A DNA stretch of 64,000 nt. Origin: Bolinopsis microptera. Taxonomy: Eukaryota; Ctenophora; Tentaculata; Lobata; Bolinopsidae. The notes below the pieces were generated by a model. It saw nothing but the letters and a program-made list of their open reading frames with translations, was not told where the DNA came from and ran no database searches. Positions within the stretch are counted from its first letter, which is position 1, and each line of letters opens with the position of its first letter. Positions 31,901 to 43,733 of the stretch are shown here, one piece after another. Where the stretch lies: contig NC_087072.1 in NCBI RefSeq assembly GCF_026151205.1, positions 10,330,169 through 10,394,168 of the forward strand. Direction: 5' to 3'. The position numbers and the translations under genes are program-made.

Positions 31901-34900
31901 TCCCATGTGTGTTGTGTTTGCCACTGCTTCAAACTCTTAGGAATCGCATAAAACATATTTTATTATATTGGTTCCGAATATACCCCACGAGCGAAAACAG
32001 CCTTTACTTTATATTTTAAAGATTTTATTAAAGCTATTTAGAGAAGTTTGGTTATAGCCTTACTTAAGAATTTTAAATAATATTTCACTTAGATTTCGGT
32101 AACATTCTTACGATAGGTTTGGTTATTTTTGAATAACAACACCTAAAGCTCCTCTTGAAAATGTAAATTACATATTGAACGAGGCCAGAGGATGTGGTCT
32201 GCATGTGAATAAAAGGTTTTGGAGGAGAACAAAATAATTTGGAATGGTTTCGATTAAATTGTGAACGAAATTACTGTTCAGACAGTTTGAAATATTACTT
32301 TAAAAACAATATCAAAATAGTTGGAACATTATCTTTAGAGAAGTGCTGAAAAGATAAACAACGAAAATAAAAAATAAAAATTACCGTGTTCAAACATTCT
32401 TATTAGTACTCTAGTAGCCGTGGCCCGTGTGTAGTTGATTATGCATCTCGATGCATACAATTTTTTTTCATAGGGTCCTTCGTTAGGTCATTTTAAACCA
32501 AAATCATCTAAGTACGAAATTAATCTCGGTAGTCCCAAGTCCCACCCTGGCCTAGGGGGCAAAATTTATAATTACCCTCAGGCTTGAATATTTGATTTTT
32601 GTATCTCAGCCCCTGAAGAGTGAAGGTCGTAGGGACTTGATTTTTAGGTGAAACTGACTTCAGTGACCATGTTTATATACAAGTAATAAAGCATTTGAAG
32701 GTCTAAAGTGCTCACTTTTTAAGATATTCACAAAACAAAACTGTTTTTTGGCTCAACCCAGGCTATAATATCACTTGATTTAGGTATCTCGAGCTAGGAA
32801 GGAGACTTTACCCGTAGTGTTAAATGTTCGCCATGAGCACATTCATATATGAATATGAAAAATACTTTTTTGCCATTCCTTCTGCAAAAAGTACGTTTAA
32901 AACTGGATACTTTAAGGTACCTACCTAAGCATTATTTCATCCCTCCCTTACTTAACCCATCTTATACTTGGACATGTCATCGAAGTGACCCACTCCTCAG
33001 TTATAAATAAAGTGAGCACTTTAGACCTTTTAATGCTTCAAAACTTGCATATAAACAGGGTCTCTGAAGTTAGAACGTCCCACGACCTTCAGAGGTCGTT
33101 TAAAATGACCTAACGAAGGACCATGTGAAGAGTAAAATTGTATACATCTAAATGCATAATAATAATCAACTACACACACTCGAGTATTATAGAGGGAGGA
33201 GCTATTCAATTTTGTAAACCGAAAATTGCATTAACAAAAAATGTTTCTCTTACTTAAGAATACTACTATTGTAAAATTAAACATTGCCTGTTGATGATTT
33301 TCAAATGTAAATCATGTCATGGGCAAATTTAAACTCTAGTCGAAATTATAACTTAAAACTGTTTTATATGCTAACTTTTGGTGCTTTCTACACACTGATG
33401 GCTGAATAATAATGGCTGAATAATAACTTCCTGCCAGAATAGCAACCCTTGGTAAGTTTCTGTAAAAAAAAACTAAGATCAGCTTTCTTAAAAGTGAGAA
33501 AATTCAGCAGTCATGCTAAGTAAGTAGCAAAGATGCAGCAATTTAGATAAGAATCGAGATTAAACGACCATTTTTGAAAATGTCTTCCTGACCAAAGTTC
33601 TGGATCACACAAAACATGACAGAGAATGACTGAAAATGGTCGTTGAATCCCACGTTATAATAAAAAGAGGTGAGCTGTGAAGTTTTGTTGAGGAAGATTG
33701 GAAAATGCCCGCAGTAGGCGGTTAAGATAACCAGCATTTGCCAGCTTGCACTTACATATCGATTATCTGTTTCAATGATAGCCTAAAAACGTTTTCAAAT
33801 TTAAATCGAGCATTCTGTTGACTCATTCGCATAACAAGCAATTCAAAGAATTCATAACCAAAAGCGAGCGCTGAACAAGCACTTAAATTCGTTTTAATAC
33901 TCACCTCCGAATACGCCTTGACTCGGTTCCTCATTCTTCTATAAAAGCTAAAATCGTTTTGTATGGACGGATTCGTCATCTGAAATGAGCGATTAAAAAA
34001 TCCAACTTGGTGAAAACACTATAACCCAACAAAAGAAGAAGAAGACAGACAGAGACGTCAATCTCTCTGAAATTCTTCTATATTTTTTATCGGATTAAAC
34101 TTAATCTTAAATTAAACAAGTTCTTATTTCTCGTGTAGCTATGCATGGGTTACAGTATATTTTGCCTTTTGGCCGTTTGGCGGGCTCAAGGAACGCCACA
34201 CAAGTTGCACTTCCACATAGCACACTTACATGTGTAACGCGGCAATTGTACATAAACTGCGGATATCGGATACACCCATACGCTATTTAATGAATTATTA
34301 ATAAGAGTAATCTACTGTACAAGTGTACATATCTGGGACTCCTTATCAGCTGAGTTGTTGACGACGCGTCAGTTACAAAAACCAGAATTCCCCATAAACA
34401 CCGTACGTGCTCAAAAATTTTAAACATCTGAACGCATCGATGTCATCGCGCGTTCCGGTCTTTCTCCTAAATCACGTGACAGTTTCGAATTAGGCTTTAA
34501 CTTCCCTGTTTTGGAGGGGGAACATTGTTACCCATGTAATCAGGGGCATGCCGCAGTACCACAACTACATAATACACTATACAACGATACCGCTTCGCAA
34601 TTTCCGGGTAAGAATTAAGATCAAAATACCTTCAAGTCGTCGAAAGCCAGCACGAAGTCGAGAACGTGTGCAAACTGCTTGGCGAGTGCCTGGAATAAAG
34701 AGATACTGAGAATTATTATACGGTGAATTTTACCGATTATAGATTTGACGTTAATTAACATCGGATGATCCGTGACATTATATATTTAAATGCTTTTCCT
34801 GACGATTTTAAGTACATGGAATTTTCTTCATGTCAAATTATCCAAAACTGTTCTGCGATTCTTTAATATTTCCATACAAGGGTAAAACTGAGATTGAGTA

Positions 34901-37900
34901 GATTGTATGGTGACTCGACAACTTATAAAAATGCGAACCTGGTGGTTTTCGAGTGACTCCATGGGTGGCTCGCTACACAACACCGTCAATAATTCTACAA
35001 CCTGAGGTATTAACATATAAATGTACTTTTTTCATGATACATTTTACTTGTGTTTAAATTTCTGTGCTGTATGTAGCTTAGCATCTCACAATACATTACA
35101 TATAATAACTAAACTTAAATTTATTGACATGGTTTTAACGTATACATAATATAACCAGATAATATTGACTTCAAGCAATGGTGGTAAATACTACTAAGTA
35201 AGTTGTCCACTAAGTTGTCCACTTAAAGTAACAAATCATTAACTTATGTAAGTTGTTAACTATTACAAATGTATGTTAACATACGTAGTTTTGGTTGTTA
35301 TCACTATAAATATTAGCTAGCCATTACATTACCTGCTTATCAAGCTCAATGCTGTACTGATAGTATGTATTCAGAGCGTTGACGAGTGGACAAACTGCTT
35401 TCCAAGCTGTTACTTGCGACTTCTCACAGTCGTTGTTCTTGATTGCCTGCAACACAAAAAACGTGCAGTCAATATCCTTGTTAATAATGTTAAGTCAAGT
35501 ATACACATTATAAATATCATCCAAATATTTATCTGTACTCTTCGATATAGGGCGGCAAGTGCTAGTATAGTTCAAGTTAAGCAAACAAGTACAGAGTTTT
35601 AAACTTCATTCAATTGGAAATAAGATGCCAAAAAACTCATTGCTTGATCGGTTATCTTGAAAAGATATAAAAAACATTATCAAGTACAGTAATTGTTGTT
35701 ATGTAATATCATATATAGAAGTGAACCAAAACTTAAAACTAGCGAATCGAATTACAAGATTTACCTCTCGTATAGGATCAGTAGCTCCAGTATAAGCTCG
35801 TAAACCCTCTAAAATATCCACCGTCTTAGCAAGGACCTTGTCCACAATCTCATACAGATCCTGATCTGCAGGACCAGGTAAGGCATCTGAAATAGTAAGA
35901 CATCTTACATACCTGTTACATACCTGTTACATACCAGTGACACAGCAGTCACATCCCTATTACATACTTGTTACATACCATTTAGTATTTACATACCTGT
36001 TACATACCATTTACATACCATTTACATACCATTTACATACCTGTTACAGTGTTACATACGAGTTATGTACCGGTTACACACCTCTTATATACCTGTTAAA
36101 TACCTCTTGCATAACTGCAGACATCAGGTACCGTTTGGAAGCATATACATAAATTGTCAGCTTTGGTTTAGTATTGAGTAAGAAGTACACATTCATGCAT
36201 ACCTTAGCGCATGATGTACAAACTATCAAACAGTAAAGCTAGTATGTCTATTTCAAAAGCAAGTTAGAAATACACTCACTTTCAACACCTTTTTGGAATG
36301 AAAAACTTAATACGGAAATAACTATCGGCTAAAACACTGAAAATACAGATCATACGCTTATTATGCTGGTTGAAATTCCTGATAAAACGATTAACGTTGG
36401 TTTGATGATAATAAAAAAATTAAGTTTGGAGTGTATATAAGTATTTGAGATCAATTAACTTGGTTTAATGATATTAAAGTTAATAATTTAAAACATGCCC
36501 ACAGAGTGGGAGGGGCGGGCTTTACGTAGTAAATCATTTCTAAAGAAGATTGTGGCATTTCATGACTATGCAGTATACAAATTAAAGTACAGTGTAAGTA
36601 TTACATAGTAATATGCATGTTACTAATAGAAACTTTCATATCACTTATATACATATGCGTGTAATATGCGATAGAAAAATTATCCATCCCAATTAAAGCC
36701 ATTCGCATAATATGTGTCATATTGTTTTAGATATCGGAAATCGGAATTCTGTATAATCTACTACTAATACAGAAATAAATCTTTAGTTCTTTGCCTTACA
36801 TGGCAAATAGGTGAGTAAATGTTTAGTAATTGACCTAATTCTAAAGAACTTTCAATTTCGTGTGGGCCAAGTTTATCGAGTTCATCTCATTATCATCTCA
36901 AAATCGGAATATCGACATTTAGGTAATTGGTTGTTACGATGAAGTTTGTTATTTTTCCCGGCTTTTTTATCCTTCTTTGTTTCATGGAAAAGGGAGATGA
37001 GGCAGTAATTTACAATGAAGAGAGCTAGAAGTAGAGGTGAACAAATTTGCAGAAGCACTGGAAATATCCCAGAAAGCAGAAGTACTTGCACTGGAAACAT
37101 ATTAGTTTGAGTTCTCTGTTGGTATGGGCAGGAATATTTTAAATACAGTCACACTCCTATTCTATAAATGCAGTTGGACGGTCGAAATTACAAAATATAC
37201 ATAATTACATCTCATTTAAGAATGACTTTTGGTAAATTCAGTTGCAACAAATTAGCCTACAATTGACACCTTCAAGAATTGCACAGTTAACGATAATGAG
37301 TGTAGGATAGCGCTCACAGGGGGAATCTACTCCACCTATTTGGAGCAAATGTTCATGATGACAAGACACATGGTTTGGGACGATAACCCCTTCATCAATA
37401 CAGCTTGGAACTATCCTGGTAGCGCAGTAGATACATCTGTAATCCAGGAGTGCAACCTGGTAAATGGGTGTAAAGGTATTACCCAGGGTAAAGATGGTAG
37501 AAATGTATATGGAAGCTAATGTCTCTAATATTTGAACCCTAGTAATTGTATTATTATGTTCCACGAGTGTTTACTTTTTATTATAATGTAAATTTTCGCT
37601 TTGTACTCCGGCAGACATTGTCCGGCAGTTTAAAGTTGCCTGCATAGTTGCCTGCATTTACCATAAATTTACAAAAAATCGAACATTTGACGAAATTGCA
37701 TACAAATTCAACATTTCTGACGAAAATGAAACAGCGTGCAAATCGAGGACAACTGACTCAAACATTTCGGTAATAGGTCTACTGCGCGTGCCACAGACTT
37801 TTGGCACCATTTCACTGAAACTCTGGTTGTTTTACAAAATTTGTAGCCCGAGTCATATTTCAAAATGTATGTAAGTAGGTGTGTTTCTGACTTGTCCTAT

Positions 37901-38873
37901 ATTATTGTGTTTATCAAATACACGGATATTTGTAAACAATAAATTTTGAAATGTGTAAATTGTGATTTAATAGCCCGACTAGATATATCAGCAAGATCAG
38001 TTTGGAATGCGTTGGAAAGAGCATTTTTCGATGTAAGAGTGTTTCACGCTCCTGCTCCAACCAACGCAGCTAGAAACCAATTCCTACGATGTATTTGGCT
38101 CACGAGACTGAGAAGAAAAGAGCATATAATGCAAGGGTCCTAGAAGTGGAAAAAGCTTCCTTTACACCTTTAGTTTTCTCCACAACAGGAGGCATGGGAG
38201 TCGAAGATGGAATCTCCAATGGGTCAGCAATATTCAGACTCAGTTACATATCTTAGAAAGCGCTTGCGCTTTGAGGTATTAAAGCCAACAGTTATTTCGA
38301 TAAGGGGGGACAGAGGGCCCAAGTTGCGATATAAACCAGACAATATTGAACATTTAGATTTAAATATTGAGCCCTTTGGCTAGAGAATAATTTCTTAGAT
38401 ATTTTGGACAGTTTTTAATATTGGTAATGTTAATGAATTGTAATTGATTGATATATAATATTTAGGCCTGTGGCCATTTTTCGAATTATTAGCTTTGTTA
38501 AAATAAACTTATTTGTTAGGCCTTCACAAAAAAGCAGACAGGAAAATGTGTTTAGCGGGGCCCCAGTCCTATCTAGGAGAGTCATAACTAGGAGATGATG
38601 CTTTATAATTATGTTTGAGATAAGCATTGTCAGTAAACAAACATGAGGTTTCAATTTAAATGGATTAAGGTCAAAACTCAAATTCATGGCTTTGTTTCAC
38701 TCAAAAAAGCCATAAATTCAAAATGAGAGGTTTAAAAAAAGGTAAAGTCCATCAAAATTAAACTGTTTACTGAAGTGTTAAGTTTACTTACTCTCAAAAT
38801 CAAGGAAGACATTGTCAGGCAGTTTAAAGTTGTTGCTGTCCTCCTTTCGTAGTAGCTGGAGCAGATTACCCAT
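25842..38873 (-). CDS. CYRI (FAM49) Rac1-binding regulator of the Scar/WAVE complex (11 coding exons)
   Basis: CYRI proteins bind GTP-Rac1 at the plasma membrane and oppose WAVE-driven actin branching. Eleven exons with GT-AG introns join in phase into 324 codons, the same length as human CYRI-B. The N-terminus MGNLL keeps the myristoylated Gly2, and FLDFEN matches the family start. The DUF1394/CYFIP-like core contains [63 protein letters not shown] and [18 protein letters not shown]. The Arg pair after SFY, which in human CYRI-B (R160/R161) contacts Rac1, is at about 161/162. The last exon ends ELP-free, with KKLLAE then TAG. An acceptor lies 5 nt before the ATG. It faces Myc tail to tail, and the upstream same-strand neighbour ends about 350 bp away. 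Identification is secure. Confidence 0.97.
28658..28728 (-). CDS. CYRI coding exon 10
   Basis: 71 nt, donor gtacga. Encodes [16 protein letters not shown], one of the most conserved family segments. Confidence 0.95.
28996..29122 (-). CDS. CYRI coding exon 9
   Basis: 127 nt between aatttcag and gtaagt. Encodes [20 protein letters not shown], nearly identical to the human family signature. Confidence 0.96.
30522..30601 (-). CDS. CYRI coding exon 8
   Basis: 80 nt between cgtttcag and gtaagt. Encodes [11 protein letters not shown] and [10 protein letters not shown]. Confidence 0.95.
30734..30847 (-). CDS. CYRI coding exon 7
   Basis: 114 nt, phase 0, between ccttacag and gtttct. Encodes [18 protein letters not shown]. 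Confidence 0.95.
32405..33195. repeat. Imperfect foldback element in a CYRI intron
   Basis: Two arms in opposite orientation: gtgtgtagttgattatgcat... plus gtccttcgttaggtcatttt at 32425-32500 and ...ggtctaaagtgctcactttt at 32700-32720, matched by reverse complements at 33100-33190 and 33005-33035. The left arm carries extra sequence. It looks like a degenerate MITE or foldback transposon of about 790 bp. No coding content. Confidence 0.75.
33905..33979 (-). CDS. CYRI coding exon 6
   Basis: 75 nt, phase 0. Encodes [16 protein letters not shown], including the Arg pair that binds Rac1 in human CYRI-B. The open frame runs on into the intron by chance; the gtgagt donor at 33904 fits the family alignment. 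Confidence 0.94.
34630..34689 (-). CDS. CYRI coding exon 5
   Basis: 60 nt, phase 0, between tattccag and gtattt. Encodes [20 protein letters not shown]. Confidence 0.95.
34939..35001 (-). CDS. CYRI coding exon 4
   Basis: 63 nt, phase 0, 21 codons ending in MESLENHQ, aligning with the short loop of human CYRI before ALAKQFA. The acceptor (tacctcag) has a weak pyrimidine tract. Confidence 0.88.
35333..35446 (-). CDS. CYRI coding exon 3
   Basis: 114 nt, phase 0, between gtgttgcag and gtaatg. Encodes [20 protein letters not shown] and a helical segment ending in ELDKQ. Confidence 0.94.
35765..35886 (-). CDS. CYRI coding exon 2
   Basis: 122 nt between ctatttcag and gtaaat. Encodes [12 protein letters not shown] and [11 protein letters not shown], matching the IY...VL...ILEDLQSYRGA pattern of human CYRI. 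Confidence 0.94.
35900..36115. repeat. Degenerate 10-bp minisatellite
   Basis: About 20 diverged units of acatacc(t/a)(g/t)tt in CYRI intron 1, starting within 15 nt of the exon 2 acceptor. A 71-codon frame across it is an artefact. Confidence 0.9.
37973..38383 (+). pseudogene. Fragment of a retroelement C-terminal domain, nested in CYRI intron 1
   Basis: On the strand opposite CYRI. Reads [20 protein letters not shown] and [11 protein letters not shown], then after frame changes [29 protein letters not shown] and LDLNIEPFG before TAG at 38381. Each block matches, in order, the element at 42533-43379, so it is a 5'-truncated, frameshifted copy of the same family. The DV..FFDVRV acidic residues fit a restriction-like nuclease fold; that is inference. 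Confidence 0.8.
38792..38873 (-). CDS. CYRI coding exon 1
   Basis: Encodes [12 protein letters not shown] through FLDFE, donor gtaagt. ATG at 38873. The MG start supports N-myristoylation. A splice acceptor (attgtag) lies only 5 nt upstream. Confidence 0.94.
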
Positions 38874-39228
38874 GGTTGCTACAATCAATATGCGTTAGCT
38901 TAAATGTAAGTATATATTGATCATTTTAAATGGAATTGTAATTGAATCATTGGCAATGCAATAAATACAGTTATGTTCACATCAGTTTGAGGGTAACTCT
39001 GAAATGGAGCAAAAATTGCAACATTGATTTAAAACAACAAGTGCATGTGGTAAAAACTGTTTTAACAGGGCTGGTGTTTTAAACTAATAATAAAAGTAGT
39101 GCTGAGCCTAAATATTTAAAAAAAGTTAAATTATTTAAATATACTAAAGCTTACTTCAGTATTTTTTCTCAACTATTGTAAATAATTATTGCAAATTATA
39201 ATTTATGTCTGACATATATATTAATTCG

Positions 39229-39770
39229 TCAACTTAAATTGAACTCATCTAAAAGACTTCTCGAAGCTTTTCCAGACAGTTTTGACTTAATCAAAGCAAT
39301 TGCTTCTTCATTATTATTTTCACTGTGATAGATTTCAGCAAGTTTTCTGACATAATTATTCAAGTATGTACCTTTCAGAGCAATAAGGCACTTTAAAAGT
39401 TCTTTAATTTCAAATTGAATTGATTCTGCAGGCTCAGAAAGTCGTATCAGCTGAACACCAAAAGAAAGTAAGTCTATAGCAACTTGAGGCTTAAAATGTA
39501 AGCTGGCCAACCGAGTATAACAATTTTGGGCACTTTTAGTATCTCCCCCTTCAATGCTGTGAATAAAACAGCTCTTTAACACCTTGACATGAAAATCTAA
39601 GTCAGCGTGAAATCTTGTGTTGTTTGAGACTTGGTTGACACTAAGAGGAAGATCCATCATCAAATTCAGCTTCCACTTCTCCCTATCATAATTCTGAAGT
39701 ATATAATTCAATAACATGATAAGCTCTTCAACTAAATTTTGGAATACACATAATATGGCCCATATATCAT
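39229..39770 (-). CDS. Terminal exon of an unrecognised helical-repeat protein
   Basis: 180 codons from a good acceptor (tctgtttcag, intron side starts 39771) to a stop at 39229. The start inside the exon is unknown; the frame is open to the acceptor, so upstream exons are expected but I could not place them. The product is wholly helical in character, with TPR-like spacing near the end (VRKLAEIYHSENNNEEAIAL). Codon use and the absence of stops suggest a real gene. I do not recognise the family; a scaffold or meiosis-type TPR protein is possible. The stop is about 350 bp upstream of the CYRI acceptor on the same strand, close enough for a shared transcription unit. Confidence 0.6.
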
Positions 39771-39867
39771 CTGAAACAGAACATGCAAAACAACCAACAT
39801 CAGGAATGGTGCCCTTAAAACTGGATTAGTTTTGTTCACCAATAAAAGTGGACTATAAGACCTATAA

Positions 39868-40040
39868 CAGTGCCGTTTTCTGATAAAAGTGCTTGATGAC
39901 CACTAAAATTTTATTAGGAAAAAAAAAACTAAACATATTTTCAAAACGACTATACATTTTTTAAAAAATTCCTCACTTTTAGTCACTGGGGACTACAGCA
40001 TTTTTCATGCTATGTCGATTGTCGAAGAGCTGTGGTCTTC
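39868..40040 (-). repeat. Interspersed repeat, inverted copy 1
   Basis: About 170 bp matching 47601-47769 in reverse orientation, with only a few mismatches (cttttatcagaaaacgg to accacagctcttcgac). An uncharacterised element. Confidence 0.9.
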
Positions 40041-40141
40041 TTAGGTGAATGTACACCGCTGTTTTAAGACCTATCCTATCCTAATCTGTGCCAGCAGATT
40101 TGTTTTCCTAAAATCTGTTTTCCTAATCCTATTGTTGCAGT

Positions 40142-40149
40142 ATCCAAAT
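40142..40149. repeat. Left 8-bp target-site duplication of the hAT element
   Basis: ATCCAAAT, repeated exactly at 41335-41342 on the other side of the element. Confidence 0.9.
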
Positions 40150-41334
40150 CAGAGGCACATATTAGGTGCGATGGGTGCGGGATCGCACAATTTACCGTTT
40201 TCCGCACATTTCCGCATAATTTATTGTTTTCCGCACACTTCCGCACATTTTGTAATTTTCTGCATATTTCTGCATAATCTAGCATTTTCCGCGTAATTTC
40301 GCATAATTTTGAAATTTTCGCGTTAAGATTTTCGAGTGTAAAAACAAAAATATGTTAAAAGTCGGGCCCTTTTAGGACCGTGACTCAGGCCCTTTTAGGA
40401 CCGTGACTCAGGCCCTTTCGGGACCGTGACCCAGGCCCTTTTGGAACTCATACCTAGCCCACGTGACCCAGTTACCACGTGACCCAGGCCCTTTCGGGAC
40501 CCTGACCCAGGCCCTTTCGGGACCCTGACCCAGGCCCTTTCGGGACCGTGACCCAGGCCCTTTTAGAACTCATACCTAGGCCACGTGACCCAGTTACTAC
40601 GTGACCCAGGCCCTTTCGGGACCCTGACCCAGGCCCTTTCGGGACCGTTACCCAGGCCCTTTTGGAACTCATGCCTAGGCCACGTGACCCGGTTACCACG
40701 TGACGCAGGCCCTTTCGGGACCATGACCCAGGCCCTTTCGGGACCGTTACCCAGGCCCTTTCGGGACCGTGACCCAGGCCGTTATGGAACCCTCGTCGTT
40801 ACCGTACTTCGATAATACCTGCAGCCCTTTTTATCGGGTAATGAGCTCTATTCGTTGTAGCGTTGGCTTTATAGTGGGCTTAATGGATCTTGGATCAAAT
40901 GGTTTACAAGTACTGACGATCAATGCCAACAAGCGTGTCACATATTTGCGATCACGCATGGGATCTGATCGACTCTATCAAGAGGCGTCTTCAAATAACT
41001 GTCTCCTGATCTCTACCAGATCAAGTCACTGTTCTCAGATAACTGAATCTCAATATAGGTTCAATCATGGTCTTAGTAAAGAACTAAACCCTCAGTAACA
41101 CATAAACAGACCTACTTTTGATAAGAGCGGCGGTTATACGTTTAGAATTTCCAAAGTCCTTCAGAAAATGCAAAAGAAAACCGCACAATTCCCGCACAAA
41201 TTTCGAAAAAATCGTCGCACATTTGCCGCATAATTGGTAAAAATTTACCGCACCTTACCGCACATTTTACCTTTATAGTCGGGTGCGGTACCGCATAATT
41301 TCGATTTTTTTACCGCACATAATATGTGCCTCTG
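40150..41334. mobile_element. Non-autonomous hAT-type transposon
   Basis: 1185 bp, bounded by terminal inverted repeats CAGAGGCACATATTA / TAATATGTGCCTCTG and a perfect 8-bp duplication ATCCAAAT. The CAG start and 8-bp duplication are diagnostic of the hAT superfamily. Subterminal regions carry many short ccgcac(a)ttt motifs in both ends, likely transposase-binding sites. No transposase is encoded; the centre is a minisatellite. The frames inside show no domain. Confidence 0.92.
40360..40792. repeat. 23-bp minisatellite inside the hAT element
   Basis: Units of aggccctttcgggaccgtgac with a higher-order insertion of a tggaactcatgcctaggcc-type block containing cacgtgac, recurring about every 115 bp. 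GC-rich against an AT-rich surround. Confidence 0.93.
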
Positions 41335-41342
41335 ATCCAAAT

Positions 41343-42532
41343 ACAAAAAAGTTCAGGCACTAGCACCTACAATTATGATACATGCCATGACATTGCATTG
41401 GACCACCTCACTGACACAGAAACAATACTTTTCCTTGGAGATAAGGTGATCTTGACTGTGGTGTCAATGTTGTACAGATGGACCGCGTTTTACAGGGGCT
41501 TATTGTGGGGGGGGGGTTACTGTACTACCAAAATGATCAAAATTGTCAGGAAAACCATATTTTACGAGAAAACGTTTATGTAAATTAAGAAGAAAAATTC
41601 GGGGAAAGGAATTACCCGCGGGGTTAACTGTAAATTGTGGCACGTCAAATAGAGGTTTTTCGTACCAGAAAATTTGTGATTGGTTACTTTCATCCACAAA
41701 TCCTCTATACTATTTTGACAACTCTATAGTAGGGACTTCTAACAACGAAATAAAAAAGAGGGAGCTTACAGATAACAGATAACTTTACAATAATGATCTT
41801 TTGGCATCGATAATAGTAAGATCAAAGGTATAGTAGCACAAATACAGGTTAATGTTGTTTCTAATACGTGCGTGTAGGGGCTGGAATTATACATTGAATT
41901 GAATTTAAAATAGAAATGTGAATATATTAAAATTCAAAACGGAGGCTTATAAATATTATTTTATTATGATTGTAAAATAAAGGATAAAATTTTAAAATTG
42001 TTTCACAAAAAAATTTGTTTCACTGGTGAAGGGTGCCCTTACTAGATTTAGTAAATTGGCAAGGTTTCTCTTCGTTGAACGATAAATGCATGATCGAGGG
42101 ATAAATTTTTTAAACCTTCAATAAAAAAGAGTTATACAACATGATACAAACAGGACAATATTATGTAAATATAAGTTGATCTATAAGATCTCTAATGGGA
42201 AAGTTCAAACAATATACACATAATATAACAATTACCCTATATAAAAATTCAATATAAATTCAATAGAAAACTAAATAGAATTTCGCTGGATTGTACAACT
42301 TTCGTCTTGGTAGATTCCAAACACAAGGAAATTTTCCTTCTGATTGGTAATATACTCAATGATGGAAGTATAGTGTATTGGCTATGCCCCGCTTACTAGT
42401 TTAGCTCTTTCTAGTCCCCTGCTACACGGCATGTAAACAGGGATTGGCTAGTTAGAGGCGGTCCGTGTAGGCCTTACACTGTGCTTTCAGCAATACTCAT
42501 AAACACCCTTTAAGTAGTATAAGTAAGCCAGT
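41343..42532. other. Region without recognisable gene
   Basis: AT-rich. Contains a run of 9 G near 41508. Frames of 65-85 codons at 41326-41782 overlap on both strands and show no domain. Confidence 0.5.
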
Positions 42533-43379
42533 TTAATGAACTGGCTCCAAATTTATATCTAATTCTGCTATTTTTACTGCACTACTACTTTTTAACCCTC
42601 TCTCTCCTCTAAGAGCTATGACTGTTCATGTTGTTCTCAATAGGTCAAATCTTACTCTCTTCCTAATAAATGTCATTGCCTCACTATATCGTTGGCCTGA
42701 TTTCCTAGAAAGTTTATCCGCTAATTTCTTGAAGAACTTATTAGCTTCCCTTCCCATACCCCCAGTGGTTGATAGGACTATCGGTGTAAACGTCCCATGT
42801 TCCACTTCTACAATCCTTTTATTGTATAAATTCTTCTTCTGTCTCTCGTGGCTATTGTACATAGTGGTTGGAGATCCAAGAGCCTTATTGGAAGGAGCTT
42901 GAGCATGAAATACTCTTACATCTAAAAACGCCCTTTCCAATGGGTTCCATACACTCCTAGCACTAACATCTAATCTAGCTCCATCTGCTTTGTTGGCCCC
43001 TGCAGGAAGTTCTCTCCCGTTGACAGGAATGAGGAGAGGTTCAGTGGTCACATCTTTACAGCCAGCAGTTTCTAATAGCTCTGCTATCACATCCCTCAAT
43101 GAGTCGTGGCGAAGAGATACATATCCACCCCTTTTGCATATTAATGAGTGGTTTATTGAGTTGTCACTTCCACATACACATTTTCTTGCAGCATCTTTTA
43201 TCCCAAAGTTGTACCTTAAGGCTAGGGCATCATTGAATTCTTGCTTGTTGAGACAGAATCCGAATGATTTGAGCGGGAGTGACGAAATTTGTTTCACTAA
43301 TTTTTGGGTTTCATTCAGGTCCTTTGTAACCTCTTCTTTTCTCTCCTTGAAAAACTCTACCCTTGATTTTGGATGATGA
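42533..43379 (-). pseudogene. Retroelement C-terminal zinc knuckle and restriction-like nuclease domain
   Basis: Downstream half of a reverse-transcriptase polyprotein. It shows LPLKSFGFCLNKQEFNDAL, a CVCG...H..C knuckle followed by RHDSLRD, then ARLDV...AFLDVRVFHA with spaced Asp residues, and FTPIVLSTTGGMG. CCHC followed by a PD-(D/E)XK-type nuclease is the arrangement of R2/NeSL-like non-LTR elements; the assignment here is inference from that layout. A TGA at 42626 interrupts the frame, which then continues 30 codons to a stop at 42533. Its upstream half (43737-44170) is separated by a MITE. Non-functional. Confidence 0.8.
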
Positions 43380-43382
43380 TTA
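43380..43382. repeat. Left 3-bp target duplication of MITE copy 1
   Basis: TTA at 43380-43382, repeated at 43734-43736. Confidence 0.75.
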
Positions 43383-43733
43383 ATCACTCTACACTCGACT
43401 GTCACGTGACTTTTTCAACCCGTTCTCTAGCTGGCCCTGAAAGACTATTCGAAACCCTAACCCTCTTGTCTGATTCCAACCCTAACCCTAACCCAATCCA
43501 TAACAAAAGCATATGCTGAAACCCTAACCCTAACGAGAAATTAGACTAACTTCCTTATATGGTCATATCACGTGATCCAGACAGTTTTTCGCCAATATCT
43601 CGTCAGGGGAGCATTTTAACCCTATGTCATGGGGGGTGATTCGGAATCAGCGTCCGAAAATACATCGATTGAAGTTGGTTTCAACTGTCGGGAGCCCTTT
43701 TAGAACAATCTCGAAGATCGATTGTAGAGTGAT
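43383..43733. mobile_element. MITE with telomere-like repeats, copy 1
   Basis: 351 bp with terminal inverted repeats starting ATCACTCTACA (about 16 bp with one mismatch) and a TTA duplication, a size seen in PIF/Harbinger elements. The interior has several CCCTAA runs (43446-43534), i.e. telomere-type motifs. It sits inside the retroelement frame; removing the element plus one TTA leaves the flanking frames in register. No coding capacity. Confidence 0.88.

Larger units (their letters stand above)
25909..38791. other. CYRI introns
   Basis: Ten introns. The largest stretches (25.9-28.7, 30.8-33.9 and 35.9-38.8 kb) hold the foldback element, the minisatellite and a retroelement fragment annotated separately. 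Otherwise AT-rich with no further recognisable gene. A (cta tag ta) palindromic triplication lies near 29480-29500. Confidence 0.7.

Noticed and set aside
35900-36115. CRISPR-like array
   Set aside because: Units are contiguous 10-bp repeats without spacers, in an animal intron.
40585-40815. 76-codon repeat protein
   Set aside because: Lies in the minisatellite of the hAT element.
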